DNA of 64,000 bases from Paenibacillus sp. H1-7 (lineage in GTDB: Bacteria; Bacillota; Bacilli; Paenibacillales; NBRC-103111). Position 1 is the stretch's first letter; every line of letters begins with the position of its first letter. The position numbers and the translations under genes are program-made. The notes under the pieces were generated by a model, which saw only the letters and a program-made list of their open reading frames with translations, did not search any database and had not been told where the DNA came from. This document shows, piece by piece, positions 45,616 to 54,451 of this stretch. Location: positions 2,853,501 through 2,917,500 of the forward strand of contig NZ_CP031168.1 of assembly GCF_022354825.1 (NCBI RefSeq), written 5' to 3'.

Positions 45616-46953
45616 GTGAAATTTCAAAAGCTGATTCCATTAGTTGCATTAAGCATGTTGTTTACTGCCTGTTCAGGAGGAAGTCAAGGAGCTGCGGATA
45701 CCAAAACGGCGGAGTCCGGGGATGCTGTTCCGCAAAACAAAGAGCCGGTAGAGCTGGTCTTTGCTTCGGATGCAGGCAAAACGCCGGATGATTTCGAGAA
45801 GGAAATTGCCGAGCCTCTGCGCAAAAAGTTTCCTTGGCTGACCGTAAAATATATCGAGCGCGGACAAGGCACCAATATCGGAGATCTTGTGACGGCCGGA
45901 ACGCCGCCGGATATTTACTGGTATGTGTACAATCGGTTCCCGAACCTGGTGCAAGGGCTGGGGCTTGATTATGACATGACCGAGTTGATTAAAAAATACA
46001 AATTCGATACAAACCGTTTGGAAGCGGCTTCAATGAAAGCGCTTGATCAGTATACCGGGGGCAAAGGCATCTACGGACTCCCGTTCATATCCAGTACAAC
46101 GGTTATGTACTATAACAAAGACATCTTCGATAAATTCGGCATGGCTTATCCGAAAGACGGCATGACTTGGGATGAAGTTTACGAGCTGGCGAAAAAGATG
46201 ACTCGGGAGCTCGATGGTGTCAAATATCGCGGATTGTCCACGTTCCACGGCTATTTACTGAGGGAAAATCCATACGGCCTAAGACCGCTTGATCCTGCAA
46301 CCGGCAAAGCGAGCCTGAACACGGATGAGTGGAAGAAGCTGTATCAAAACCTGGCTCGTATCTATGCCATTCCGGGCAACAACAGACCTAACTCGAGAGC
46401 TACGAATCCTGAGCTGCAGGCGTTCGCCAAAGAGCAGACGATTGCGATGGCGGTCATCAACAACGACCTGAACCATGTCAAGCTTATCCCTGAAGGCATG
46501 AACTGGGATGTCGTTTCCATGCCTACGTTCCCGGATAAGCCGAATGTAGCGGATCAGCCGTCCCCATGGATGTACAGTATCATGAAGACAAGCCAGCATA
46601 AAGAAGCTGCGTTTGAAGTGTTGGCCTACATGCTGTCCGATGAGTTTCTTATGATGGAATCCAAACGGGGGGTACGGACTCCGTCAACCAACGATCAAAT
46701 CAAGAAAGCCTTCGGTTCGGATTCGCCGTTTATGAACGGGAAGAATGTAGGCGCTTATTATTATCATAAATCGGCGGATACTCCGTCGTCCGGCGGAGAT
46801 CCGAAGCTCATGGCATTGATTCCCGGCGGCGCCGATGCGGTTGTGAACAATAAGCTCCTCGATGTCATATTGGAAGGAAAAGATATTAACACGGCCTTGC
46901 GAGAAGGCGAAGAGGAAATCAATAAGCTGATTGAGAATTCCAAGAAACAATAG
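45616..46953 (+). CDS. Orphan sugar-binding lipoprotein (family 1 SBP)
   Basis: This 445-residue lipoprotein starts with GTG behind ACAGGAGGGG and has a lipobox ending FTAC. The mature part has VELVFASDAG, DIYWYVYNRFPNL, a DGMTWDEVYELAKKMT segment and a late SAD-rich tail, as in family 1 solute-binding proteins. No permease or ATPase gene is next to it; its own promoter, cre sites and terminator make it a single-gene unit. It may serve one of the other importers or act as a sensor. Confidence 0.87.
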   Translation: MKFQKLIPLVALSMLFTACSGGSQGAADTKTAESGDAVPQNKEPVELVFASDAGKTPDDFEKEIAEPLRKKFPWLTVKYIERGQGTNIGDLVTAGTPPDIYWYVYNRFPNLVQGLGLDYDMTELIKKYKFDTNRLEAASMKALDQYTGGKGIYGLPFISSTTVMYYNKDIFDKFGMAYPKDGMTWDEVYELAKKMTRELDGVKYRGLSTFHGYLLRENPYGLRPLDPATGKASLNTDEWKKLYQNLARIYAIPGNNRPNSRATNPELQAFAKEQTIAMAVINNDLNHVKLIPEGMNWDVVSMPTFPDKPNVADQPSPWMYSIMKTSQHKEAAFEVLAYMLSDEFLMMESKRGVRTPSTNDQIKKAFGSDSPFMNGKNVGAYYYHKSADTPSSGGDPKLMALIPGGADAVVNNKLLDVILEGKDINTALREGEEEINKLIENSKKQ

Positions 46954-46970
46954 ATCAATGATAGGATGAG

Positions 46971-46997
46971 CCCCCAACCGCATAGGTTGGGGGTTTT
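46971..46997 (+). terminator. Intrinsic terminator of the orphan binding protein
   Basis: CCCCCAACC (46971-46979) pairs perfectly with GGTTGGGGG (46985-46993) and is followed by four T residues, 17 bases after the stop. Confidence 0.8.
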
Positions 46998-47047
46998 ATG
47001 TACCTTACCTTATGATGCAAGGTACGGGGAGTGTGAAGCGAAGCGTC

Positions 47048-47563
47048 CTACTTAATAACCCGTCTTGCGACAACAAACCGGTCTTTGTAATAGCTTCCGC
47101 TATATATATTCGAAATGACCACATCGTTCTTCCCGTTGGCGTTATGAATCATTTTTCCATCACCAATGTAAATACCGACGTGACCGACATCGCTTTTATT
47201 TTTGGAGCTGCTGTTCCAAGTAAAGATCAAATCACCTTTTTGGAACTGCCCCCATGCCACTTTCTGGCCGACTTTGGCTTGATCGTCATCATCCCGGTTG
47301 ACCAGATTGACATCGATGTTGGCAAGCTTGTAAACGAGATAGGTGAAACCGGAGCAATCCGTTTTATAAGGAGCATGCGCCTCTTGGCGTTGCTTCCAAT
47401 TGACATATTGGACTTGGTTTTTCAACTTTAGCGCGGTTTGCACCACCTTGTCTCTTTTGGCGCTGACCGACATGGCTGCATCGGCTTGTTGAACATAGGC
47501 TGTAACAGGCAGGCTAAGGGCTAGTAGTGAAACGAAAAGTTTGGTTGTAATTCCCTTTCTCAA
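47048..47563 (-). CDS. Secreted NlpC/P60 cysteine peptidase
   Basis: This 171-residue product is a small cell-wall hydrolase that cuts peptidoglycan stem peptides. It has a signal peptide (about residues 1-30, ending QQADA), then the papain-like NlpC/P60 domain with Cys70 (KTDCSGFTYLVYK), His128 (DVGHVGIYIG) and His140. The start is a TTG at 47563, seven bases after GGAGGAG on the minus strand; an upstream in-frame ATG at 47641 would add 26 residues in front of a normal signal peptide and overlaps the ribosome binding site. It stands alone and convergent to the binding protein. Confidence 0.85.
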   Translation of the reverse strand: MRKGITTKLFVSLLALSLPVTAYVQQADAAMSVSAKRDKVVQTALKLKNQVQYVNWKQRQEAHAPYKTDCSGFTYLVYKLANIDVNLVNRDDDDQAKVGQKVAWGQFQKGDLIFTWNSSSKNKSDVGHVGIYIGDGKMIHNANGKNDVVISNIYSGSYYKDRFVVARRVIK

Positions 47564-47743
47564 AATCTCACTCCTCCTCGTAGTTTCTACCCGTATTATA
47601 TAGAGTCGGATAAAGGTGTTGGTATGCGCAAAAATTGGCAAGCGCTTGCATAATCATTCGCCGATGCGTGAAAAAATCCAGCTGCAATGCGGGTTTTCTG
47701 CCTGTCCATTCCATTTGCTTCACTTAAATGAATATTTTTTAAT

Positions 47744-47869
47744 TTGAAAAGTCACCATATATATGGTAAGATGCCGTCCTTTTGCTAAAAAGGCATAAAT
47801 AGGTCATGAATCAATCCACCATTCATACTACTTTCCGCCAGCCATCCGCCTGCCTTCGCAGGCTTTTTT
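47744..47869 (+). ncRNA. Possible short RNA or operon leader ending at a terminator
   Basis: TTGAAA (47744-47749) and TAAGAT (47767-47772) lie 17 bases apart. About 80 bases after the expected start point, GCCTGC and GCAGGC (47848-47863) pair around CTTC and are followed by six T residues. The terminator is well supported. The promoter is only moderate, and I do not recognise a riboswitch in between. Confidence 0.35.
47848..47869 (+). terminator. Intrinsic terminator in the region before phnF
   Basis: A 6-bp GC-rich stem with a CTTC loop is followed by TTTTTT. No plus-strand gene ends upstream within 890 bases, so it either ends a small transcript or insulates the phn operon. Confidence 0.7.
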
Positions 47870-47952
47870 GCGTTGATTTCATAAAAAATACGTAAGCGGT
47901 GCACCAAAGCTTTGTTAATAAATTACTGCCGTTTGTGAAAACCAATGTAAGC

Positions 47953-47991
47953 GTAAATCCAACTTCATACAATCTTAAAGCTTGTTTTACA
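47953..47991 (+). promoter_or_regulatory. Candidate Pho box of the phosphonate operon
   Basis: Hexamers TTCATA (47964-47969), TTAAAG (47975-47980) and TTTACA (47986-47991) repeat every 11 bases with 5-base gaps, and a weaker GTAAAT precedes them at 47953. Two fit the TT(A/T/C)A(C/T)A PhoP consensus of Bacillus exactly. This fits phosphate-starvation control of phosphonate use; the -10 box is not clear. Confidence 0.4.
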
Positions 47992-48046
47992 CTGCTCTGA
48001 TGTCGACAAGTTACGGTTGTTTCAGAGTGATGGAGGTGAAGCGATT

Positions 48047-48778
48047 GTGAAGAGATACGCAGAACCGAAGGAGGAGATTACGCGTCATGTCATTGCCGAC
48101 ATTTTGCAGTCCGAAATTGACGGGGGAATGTACATGGTTGGAGAGAAGCTGCCATCGGAAGCCGAGCTGTGCCGCCGATTTCAAGAAAACCGTTATACGG
48201 TGAGACAAGCGCTCGATTTGCTAGTAACGACAGGAATTATTCGCGCGCATCAAGGCAAAGGACATTACGTTTGCGAGAAGCCGCTCGATATTTCGTACAC
48301 GATTACTCCGGGAATGCGGTTTTCCGACGTGATCAGCCGTCTCGGCTGCCAGCCGGGGGCTCAAGTGCTGAAGCAGGATGTACTGATTCCGCCGCCTCAA
48401 GTGGCTCATCATTTGCTGCTGGTGGAAGGCGAGCAAGCCTATAGGCTTGAGATTCTTCGACTGGCCGATAACGTCCCTCTCAGCATCAATGTTACGTGGC
48501 TGCCGGAGAGGCATTTTCCAGATTTTTTCATGCACACCTCTTCATTTTACTCACTGTATGGATTGTTGGACGAGCATTACGGCATTCGGCTCCAGCGAAT
48601 ATGGTCCGCGTTTCAGGCCACGTTTCCGAATGCGCAGGAAGCCAAGTTTTTGAACATACCTCCCAATACCAATCTGCTCCACATCGAAAGCCTGATGCGT
48701 GATCAGCACGGCAGGCCAATCGAATTCACTTCAGCGAAGTATCGCGGTGATTTGTGCAAGGTTTCCATTTATTGTTAA
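48047..48778 (+). CDS. phnF: GntR/UTRA-family regulator of the phosphonate operon
   Basis: This 243-residue regulator has a GntR winged helix at residues 10-75 (KLPSEAELCRRFQENRYTVRQAL) and a UTRA effector domain to the end, the architecture of PhnF. It should bind a phosphonate or an intermediate and control the operon that follows. The start is the GTG at 48047, eight bases after GGAGGTG; the next gene begins 29 bases after its stop. Confidence 0.87.
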   Translation: MKRYAEPKEEITRHVIADILQSEIDGGMYMVGEKLPSEAELCRRFQENRYTVRQALDLLVTTGIIRAHQGKGHYVCEKPLDISYTITPGMRFSDVISRLGCQPGAQVLKQDVLIPPPQVAHHLLLVEGEQAYRLEILRLADNVPLSINVTWLPERHFPDFFMHTSSFYSLYGLLDEHYGIRLQRIWSAFQATFPNAQEAKFLNIPPNTNLLHIESLMRDQHGRPIEFTSAKYRGDLCKVSIYC

Positions 48779-48807
48779 AAAATACAAAATCGAAGGGAAT
48801 GTTTCTT

Positions 48808-49764
48808 GTGAAATCATTCAAGGTAATGGCTGCATCTCTCCTCATCCTGGCTTTGGCCGGGTGCGGAACGACGAGCAAGCAAGCAGGCGGAAATGTAGAG
48901 CAAGGAAGCCAGGGAGGTCAATCCGTACAGGCGGCTTCGTCGTCCAATTGGCCGACCGTGCTTCGTTTGGGCGTACTGCCGGGCGAAGAAGAAGGGAAGC
49001 TGTCACGCGGGAACAAGCAGTTCGTTGAAGATTTGGGCAAGGAGCTTGGCATTAAGACGGAGCTGTATGTCGGAGAAGATTATACGGCGGTTGTAGAAGC
49101 GATGCGGACGAAAAAAATCGACATTGCCTCGTTCGGCCCGTTCTCCTATATTATTGCGGCTGAACGAAGCGGTGCGGTCGCCATGGCAGTCAAGGCGGTG
49201 AATGAGAAGGAAGCTACTTATCAAAGCTTGATTGTTGTACCGGCGGCATCCCCGGCGCAAAAAATCTCCGATTTGAAAGGCAAGACGTTCCTGTTCGCCG
49301 ATCCCGCATCCACCTCGGGGCATTTGTTCCCGCGCGCAGCGATGATCAAGGAGCTTGGGATTACGAACGATAAGATTGAGTCGTTTTTCTCCAACGTTTC
49401 GTTCTCCGGAGGACACGATAAGTCGATTCTCGCCATTGCCAAAGGTACGGCGGACGGCGCCGGAGTATGCGACACCTGCATTAAACGGGTTGTCGATGCC
49501 GGTCTTGTTAAAGAATCCGATTACCGTGTCATCGGCAAATCCGATCCGATTCCGCAAAGCCCGATGGCTTACCGTAAAGACCTGCCGGCCGATCTGATCG
49601 AGAAGATCAAGCAATTCATGCTCAACTATCATAAGGACAACAAAAATCCGGCGTTTTTCAGCAACGGAACGCAGCAGTTTTTCCTGGTAGACGATAGCAA
49701 ATACAATGTGGTGCGGGAAACGGCAAAAGCTCTCAACATGAGTCCCGAGCAGCTGCTGAAGTAA
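48808..49764 (+). CDS. phnD: Phosphonate-binding lipoprotein of ABC importer
   Basis: This 318-residue lipoprotein starts at the GTG at 48808 (an in-frame ATG at 48799 is too near GAAGGGAA). The signal peptide ends in the lipobox LALAGC. The mature part has the PhnD features LRLGVLPGEEEGKL, YTAVVEAMRTKKIDIASFGP and DPASTSGHLFPRA, the last being the Ser/Thr-rich loop that holds the phosphonate group. It should capture phosphonates outside the cell and deliver them to the PhnE subunits. Confidence 0.92.
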   Translation: MKSFKVMAASLLILALAGCGTTSKQAGGNVEQGSQGGQSVQAASSSNWPTVLRLGVLPGEEEGKLSRGNKQFVEDLGKELGIKTELYVGEDYTAVVEAMRTKKIDIASFGPFSYIIAAERSGAVAMAVKAVNEKEATYQSLIVVPAASPAQKISDLKGKTFLFADPASTSGHLFPRAAMIKELGITNDKIESFFSNVSFSGGHDKSILAIAKGTADGAGVCDTCIKRVVDAGLVKESDYRVIGKSDPIPQSPMAYRKDLPADLIEKIKQFMLNYHKDNKNPAFFSNGTQQFFLVDDSKYNVVRETAKALNMSPEQLLK

Positions 49765-49783
49765 GGGAGGTATCAGATCAGCC

Positions 49784-50504
49784 ATGGCATCCACGATTCT
49801 TGAGATCCAAAACTTGCGAAAGGTTTATTCGGACGGAACGGCGGCACTGCAGGGCATTGACTTTCAAGTACAGCGAGGCGAATTCATCGCGGTCATCGGA
49901 CCGAGCGGAGCAGGCAAAAGCACGCTGCTGCGCTGCATCAACCGGCTCGTCGAGCCATCGGAAGGGACGGTTCGTTTTAACGGCATCGATACGACCAAAG
50001 CAAACGGCAGACAAATCCGGAAGCTGCGCCGGGAAGTAGGTATGGTATTTCAAGGCTTTAATTTGATCCAGCGGGTCACCGTCCTGCGCAATGTGCTGAA
50101 CGGGAGACTTGGTTATATGAACAGCATGAGCGGGGCGCTTGGCTTGTACAGAAAGCAGGATGTGGAGGAAGCGAAGCACATTTTGCACCGGGTGGGGCTC
50201 CACGAGCAGATGTACAAGAGAGCCGCGGGTAGGCATCGCCCGGGCGCTGTCCCAGCAGCCGCTGCTCATCTTGGCCGACGAGCCGATCGCGAGCTTGGAC
50301 CCGGTCACGTCCGAGACGATAATGGAGCATTTGCACAGCATTTGCCGCGAAGACGGGATCACTTGCCTGGTCAATCTGCATCAGGTCGAGGTTGCGAAAA
50401 AATATGCGACGCGAATTATCGGCATTCATAAAGGAAGCGTCGTATTCGACGGCCCGCCGGACGAGCTGACGGACGAAATGACGGAAAGGGTGTACCGCAA
50501 ATGA
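49784..50504 (+). pseudogene. phnC: Phosphonate importer ATPase with frameshifting deletion
   Basis: The first part (49784 to about 50225) encodes residues 1-147 of PhnC with an intact Walker A (GPSGAGKST) and Q loop. The second part (about 50226-50504) continues in another frame with RVGIARALSQQP, Walker B (LLILADEPIASLDP), the His of the switch region, and a normal C terminus. At the junction the sequence YKRA is followed by one base and then RVGIARA, so the expected nine codons of D-x-LSGGQQQ are gone: about 26 bases are missing. The ABC signature is therefore lost in both frames, which reading through a frameshift could not repair. Either the gene is broken or the sequence has an assembly gap here. 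Confidence 0.88.
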
Positions 50505-51328
50505 GCAGAACGGACATGACCGCGAACCTCAAGCTCCCTGCCGAAAACCGATTGCTGGAGCTGCGCAGGCAAAAGCAGCGGCTGAACGCCTCGATTCTTC
50601 TTGTCATTGGCGCGATTACGGTCTGGTCGGCTGTAGAAACCGGGTTTTCGGTATCGGCTTTAGTTAGCGGCGCCGGCGAAATCTTCCGCTTTATCTTTAT
50701 CGACTTTCTGCCTCCGGATTTTACCAAGTTCGGAAAGCTGATCGGACCGGCGCTGGATACGATCTATATCAGCTTCGTCGCGATGGTGGTCGGAGCCGTG
50801 CTGTCCATGGTTCTGGCGTTTTTGGCGGCGGCTACGACCAGTCCTCATCCTTATTTGCAGGTAGGCGTAAGAGCGTTTTGCTCCGTCATGCGGAACATTC
50901 CGACGTTAATCTGGGGCATTTTGTTCGTCGTCGCTTACGGTCTAGGAACGCTGGTAGGCACACTGGCTTTAATTGTTACTTCCATAGGTACTTTAACCCG
51001 GGCTTATGCGGAAATTTTGGAAGAGATCGATATGGGGCAGGTCGAAGCGCTTCGAGCGACGGGAGCCTCCTACATCCAGGTTCTCGCCCAGGGCGTGCTT
51101 CCTCAATTCATGCCGGGCTTTATCGGCTGGTCGCTTTACAAGCTGGAATTGAATGTGAGGGCATCCACATTGATCGGGATGGTAGGCGGAGGCGGCCTCG
51201 GGTTTGCTATCCAAAAAGGATTGAAGCTGTTCCAATTCAAGGAGGTTAGCCTCGCGATCCTGATGGTCATGGTGCTTGTGCTGATAACGGAATGGATTAC
51301 AAGTAAGCTGAGGGAGAGGATCATATGA
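50501..51328 (+). CDS. phnE: Phosphonate ABC transporter permease, first PhnE
   Basis: This 275-residue membrane protein is a PhnE-type channel subunit with about six hydrophobic segments and the EAA loop VEALRATGASYIQVL (about residues 181-195) followed by the Gly-rich end GMVGGGGLGFAI. It overlaps the end of the phnC sequence by four bases and the second permease gene by four bases, so the three are translated as a unit. Confidence 0.9.
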   Translation: MSRTDMTANLKLPAENRLLELRRQKQRLNASILLVIGAITVWSAVETGFSVSALVSGAGEIFRFIFIDFLPPDFTKFGKLIGPALDTIYISFVAMVVGAVLSMVLAFLAAATTSPHPYLQVGVRAFCSVMRNIPTLIWGILFVVAYGLGTLVGTLALIVTSIGTLTRAYAEILEEIDMGQVEALRATGASYIQVLAQGVLPQFMPGFIGWSLYKLELNVRASTLIGMVGGGGLGFAIQKGLKLFQFKEVSLAILMVMVLVLITEWITSKLRERII

Positions 51329-52164
51329 GCTCGGAATGGGTTTCAGCGGGTCGGCAGGCGGCTCAGCTGAACATTCGGGAAAGGCTGGAGGAGCCTAAGA
51401 AACCTAAGAAGGACCCGGTGCTGCAAACGGCATTAGTCTTCGGTCTATTGTTCTTCGGCTTTAGTCTGTACCAGCTGAATTTCAATTACGTCGTGTTATT
51501 TCAAGGAACGTGGAAGTTTGTCCAATCGTTCGCGCTCATGTTTCCTCCGAACGCTTCAGAGTGGAAGCATGTACTGGCTGCAGCACTGGAGACGCTGCAG
51601 ATCGCTTTGGTCGGCACCGTGTTTGCCGTGCTGATTGCACTTGTCTTGTCCTTTTTTGCAGCTCGCAACCTGTCTCCGCGCACGGCTCCGGTCATCAATG
51701 CATTTGCTTCCTTTTTACGGGCTATCCCGACATTGGTCTGGGCGCTGATTTTTATCGTCGCGGTAGGCATGGGGCCTTTTCCGGGCATCTTGGCCATATG
51801 CACGCATGCGGCCGGCATGCTGATCAAAGTATTCGCCCAGTCGATTGAGGAAGTCGACGAGGGTGTCATCGAAGCGCTGCGAGCGTCGGGCGCGAGCTGG
51901 CTGCAGAATGTATGCCAGGGCGTGCTTCCTTGTGTAGCTACATCGCTCCTGGCATGGAGCGTGTTCCGCCTGGAGGTCGATATCGGCGAATCGTCCGTGC
52001 TTGGCGTCGTCGGCGCCGGCGGCATCGGGTTCGAAATCGCCAATGCGATGAGGGCGTATGAATTCGATTCGGCCTGCTTTGTGGCGATCGTTATTTTTGC
52101 CATGGTCTTTACCGTGGAACTGTGCAGCAACCGGTTCAAGACCCGCATTCGAAGGAGGAGTTAG
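51325..52164 (+). CDS. phnE: Phosphonate ABC transporter permease, second PhnE
   Basis: This 279-residue paralogue has a longer polar N terminus (about 40 residues), then six hydrophobic segments, the EAA loop IEALRASGASWLQNV (about residues 182-196) and VVGAGGIGFEI. A pair of PhnE proteins, probably forming a heterodimeric channel, is common in Gram-positive phn operons. Confidence 0.9.
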   Translation: MSSEWVSAGRQAAQLNIRERLEEPKKPKKDPVLQTALVFGLLFFGFSLYQLNFNYVVLFQGTWKFVQSFALMFPPNASEWKHVLAAALETLQIALVGTVFAVLIALVLSFFAARNLSPRTAPVINAFASFLRAIPTLVWALIFIVAVGMGPFPGILAICTHAAGMLIKVFAQSIEEVDEGVIEALRASGASWLQNVCQGVLPCVATSLLAWSVFRLEVDIGESSVLGVVGAGGIGFEIANAMRAYEFDSACFVAIVIFAMVFTVELCSNRFKTRIRRRS

Positions 52165-52165
52165 C

Positions 52166-52606
52166 TTGCTGACACGAACGCAAATCACACGTATTTTAAT
52201 CGAGGGAGACCGAAAGCTGCTGCAACAGCTATGCTGCCAAATCGAAGAGCGGCACGAGATTACCGTCGTGAAGCCGCCAGAGAAATCGCTCGTAATGAGC
52301 AAAGCGAGAGATTCGGTGTCTGGACAGCCGTTTTATTTGGGAGAAGTGCTTGTGACGGAATGCACGATTGCTTTGGGCGATGTCCACGGCTTCGGTCTGC
52401 TGATCGGAGAGGATGCCGAGCGGGCTTATGAGCTTGCCGTTGTCGATGCGGCGATGATGGCCACTCTGCCTGAAACCGAAGGCTGGTTCGAGCTGTTGAA
52501 GCAGGAGGAGCAGCGCATTGCAGAGAGGCGGGCACTCGAGAGCGCGCGAATTATGAAAACCCGCGTTCAATTCGATACGATGGAGGAATCTTATGGCAAA
52601 CGATAA
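52166..52606 (+). CDS. phnG: C-P lyase core subunit PhnG
   Basis: This 146-residue protein matches PhnG, a subunit of the PhnGHIJ core complex that makes ribose 1-phosphonate 5-triphosphate and cleaves the C-P bond. TRTQITRILIEGD at the start and LPFETEG-like PETEGWFELLKQEE near the end are recognisable. The start is the TTG at 52166, five bases after GAAGGAGGAG; a longer frame would run back into phnE. It overlaps phnH by 14 bases. Confidence 0.87.
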   Translation: MLTRTQITRILIEGDRKLLQQLCCQIEERHEITVVKPPEKSLVMSKARDSVSGQPFYLGEVLVTECTIALGDVHGFGLLIGEDAERAYELAVVDAAMMATLPETEGWFELLKQEEQRIAERRALESARIMKTRVQFDTMEESYGKR

Positions 52607-53261
52607 TGCGGTACCGTTCGATCCGGTACATGATACGCAGGCCATCTACCGGGCGCTCTTGAACGCCGTTTCCCGTCCGGGAACCGTTGAAAGGCTGGAG
52701 GCGTCGATTGCCAGGCTGCAGCTGCCGTTAGGTATTTGTCCTGCCGCCGCCGGGATTGCTTCCGCTCTGCTGGACGGGGAGGTCCGGTTCGCCATGCTGA
52801 TGGAGGATCAGGAGGCATTCACAGCCTATGTCCGCCGAATGCTGTTCAGCAAGGAAGCGGCTGCCGCCGAAGCGGACTATTTGTTCGCGGACGGCATCAT
52901 GCCTGAAGCGGAGATTCGTGAGGTGATGGGCTCGGTGAAGCGCGGAACGCTGGTTGCGCCCGATGATAGTACTACGCTGTTCATCCGGGTGAACCGGATC
53001 GAGAGCGGGGACGAGCTGCAGCTGCAAGCATCCGGCGGTCAGGAGCAAAACGTTAGTCTGTTATTAAGCGGCCCGGGGATCCGTACGGAGCAGGCATGCA
53101 TCATTCATGGCTTGTCTCGGGAATGGCTGATTGCCAGAGGCACGATCAATTCGGAATATCCGATGGGTGTAGATGTGTTCCTGTTCACGGAAACAGGAGA
53201 CTGCATGGCGCTATCACGCACGACGAAAGTAAAGGAGGCTGAACCGGCATGGCGTATGTAG
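52593..53261 (+). CDS. phnH: C-P lyase core subunit PhnH
   Basis: This 222-residue protein is PhnH: FDPVHDTQAIYRALLNAVS near the N terminus is the family signature, and PMGVDVFLF near the C terminus is also typical. It is a catalytically inactive PLP-transferase-like subunit of the C-P lyase core complex. ATG behind GGAGGAA; it overlaps both phnG and phnI by 13-14 bases. Confidence 0.9.
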   Translation: MANDNAVPFDPVHDTQAIYRALLNAVSRPGTVERLEASIARLQLPLGICPAAAGIASALLDGEVRFAMLMEDQEAFTAYVRRMLFSKEAAAAEADYLFADGIMPEAEIREVMGSVKRGTLVAPDDSTTLFIRVNRIESGDELQLQASGGQEQNVSLLLSGPGIRTEQACIIHGLSREWLIARGTINSEYPMGVDVFLFTETGDCMALSRTTKVKEAEPAWRM

Positions 53262-54451
53262 CGGTTACCGGAGGACAGGAGGCGATCTCGCAAGCGGATC
53301 GTTTGACGGAATATTACCGTCTGAAGGAGATCGATGCCATTCTGACCGTAGAGGCGGTGGAGAAGCAGCTCCGGCTCCTCGTTGACCGGATTATGAGCGA
53401 AGGCGGGCTGTACGCGCCGGAGCATGCCGCACTGGCTTTGAAGCAAGCGGAGGGAGACCCTTCGGAGGCGGCGTTTCTTATCCGGGCTTATCGTTCCACA
53501 TTGCCCCGCAATCATTATTCGACTGTCATTGAGCCGGCGGATATGAGAGTCATCCGGCGTATCTCGTCTTCCTTCCGGGATCTGCCCGGAGGTCAAGTGT
53601 TGGGCCCAACCTACGATTACACGCATCGGATGTTGAAATTCTCGCTTCGCGGGGAAGACCGCGATGCGGTGCGCGATTTTGTCGAGCAGTATTTACAGGA
53701 TGCTGCACCGCTACATTCTGAGTCTGAACTTGAGTCGGGGCAAGCCGATTCGGGGAGTGAATTAGCGGATACAGAGCAGGCGGAGCTAACTTTTGTAAAA
53801 GTGGCCGATCTGCTTCGGGAGCAAGGGCTGATGGCGAGAACGGAGAAGCAGGAAAGCGAGCCGTTCGATATGACAAGGGAGAAGCTGTCGTTCCCGGCTC
53901 CGCGGTCCGCTAGACTGCAAACGCTGGCGAGAGGCGAGACCGGAGCCATGACCGCACTGGCGTACAGCAGTATGCGTGGCTATGGTGCGGTTCATCCTAC
54001 AATCGGCGAATTGCGGGTAGGCTTGGCGCCGGTCTACGTGCCATACCCAGGCAGCGAAGACGGAGAAGCGGCCGAGCCTGTCTATATCGGGGAAGTGATG
54101 CTGACCGAGGTGGAGTCAATCAATTCGTTTACGCAAAATAAGGCTTCCGGACGCATCGAATTTTTGCTCGGCTACGGGCTGTGCTTCGGACAAAACGAGC
54201 TGAAAGCCATTTCCATGTCCATCCTGGAACGGAGTCTCGATACGACGGGACCGGCGCCGGCGCAGGACGAAGAATTCGTGCTGCTGCATATCGACAGCGT
54301 GGAATCGAACGGCTTCGTATCCCATTTGAAGCTGCCGCACTACATTACATTCCAATCGTCGCTTGACCGTATTAGGGAAACCCAAGCACGCTCCGGCGAC
54401 AAGAAGGAGGGGACTGCGCATGAGACCAAGCTTCAACCCGCCGGCCTATAA
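53249..54451 (+). CDS. phnI: C-P lyase core subunit PhnI
   Basis: This 400-residue protein is PhnI, the nucleosidase-like subunit that couples the phosphonate to ribose in exchange for the base of ATP. YVAVTGGQEAI at the start, LPRNHY near residue 89, and AYSSMRGYGAVHPTIGELR near residue 234 match the family. The length is slightly more than in E. coli because of an acidic Glu/Ser/Asp-rich stretch at about residues 155-178. Its end overlaps phnJ by 32 bases. Confidence 0.92.
   Translation: MAYVAVTGGQEAISQADRLTEYYRLKEIDAILTVEAVEKQLRLLVDRIMSEGGLYAPEHAALALKQAEGDPSEAAFLIRAYRSTLPRNHYSTVIEPADMRVIRRISSSFRDLPGGQVLGPTYDYTHRMLKFSLRGEDRDAVRDFVEQYLQDAAPLHSESELESGQADSGSELADTEQAELTFVKVADLLREQGLMARTEKQESEPFDMTREKLSFPAPRSARLQTLARGETGAMTALAYSSMRGYGAVHPTIGELRVGLAPVYVPYPGSEDGEAAEPVYIGEVMLTEVESINSFTQNKASGRIEFLLGYGLCFGQNELKAISMSILERSLDTTGPAPAQDEEFVLLHIDSVESNGFVSHLKLPHYITFQSSLDRIRETQARSGDKKEGTAHETKLQPAGL

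Larger units (their letters stand above)
47564..48046. other. Intergenic region with small transcript candidate and Pho box candidate
   Basis: These 483 bases contain a promoter-terminator pair that could give a short RNA (47744-47869) and hexamers resembling a Pho box (47953-47991) ahead of the phosphonate operon. No gene is visible. Confidence 0.55.

Noticed and set aside
47744..47869. T-box or known metabolite riboswitch
   Set aside because: No T-box sequence, specifier-loop structure or known riboswitch core was recognised; only a promoter-like pair and a terminator are supported.
49784..50504. Programmed ribosomal frameshift in phnC
   Set aside because: No slippery site is present at the junction, and the ABC signature codons are missing from both frames, so shifting would not restore a working ATPase.
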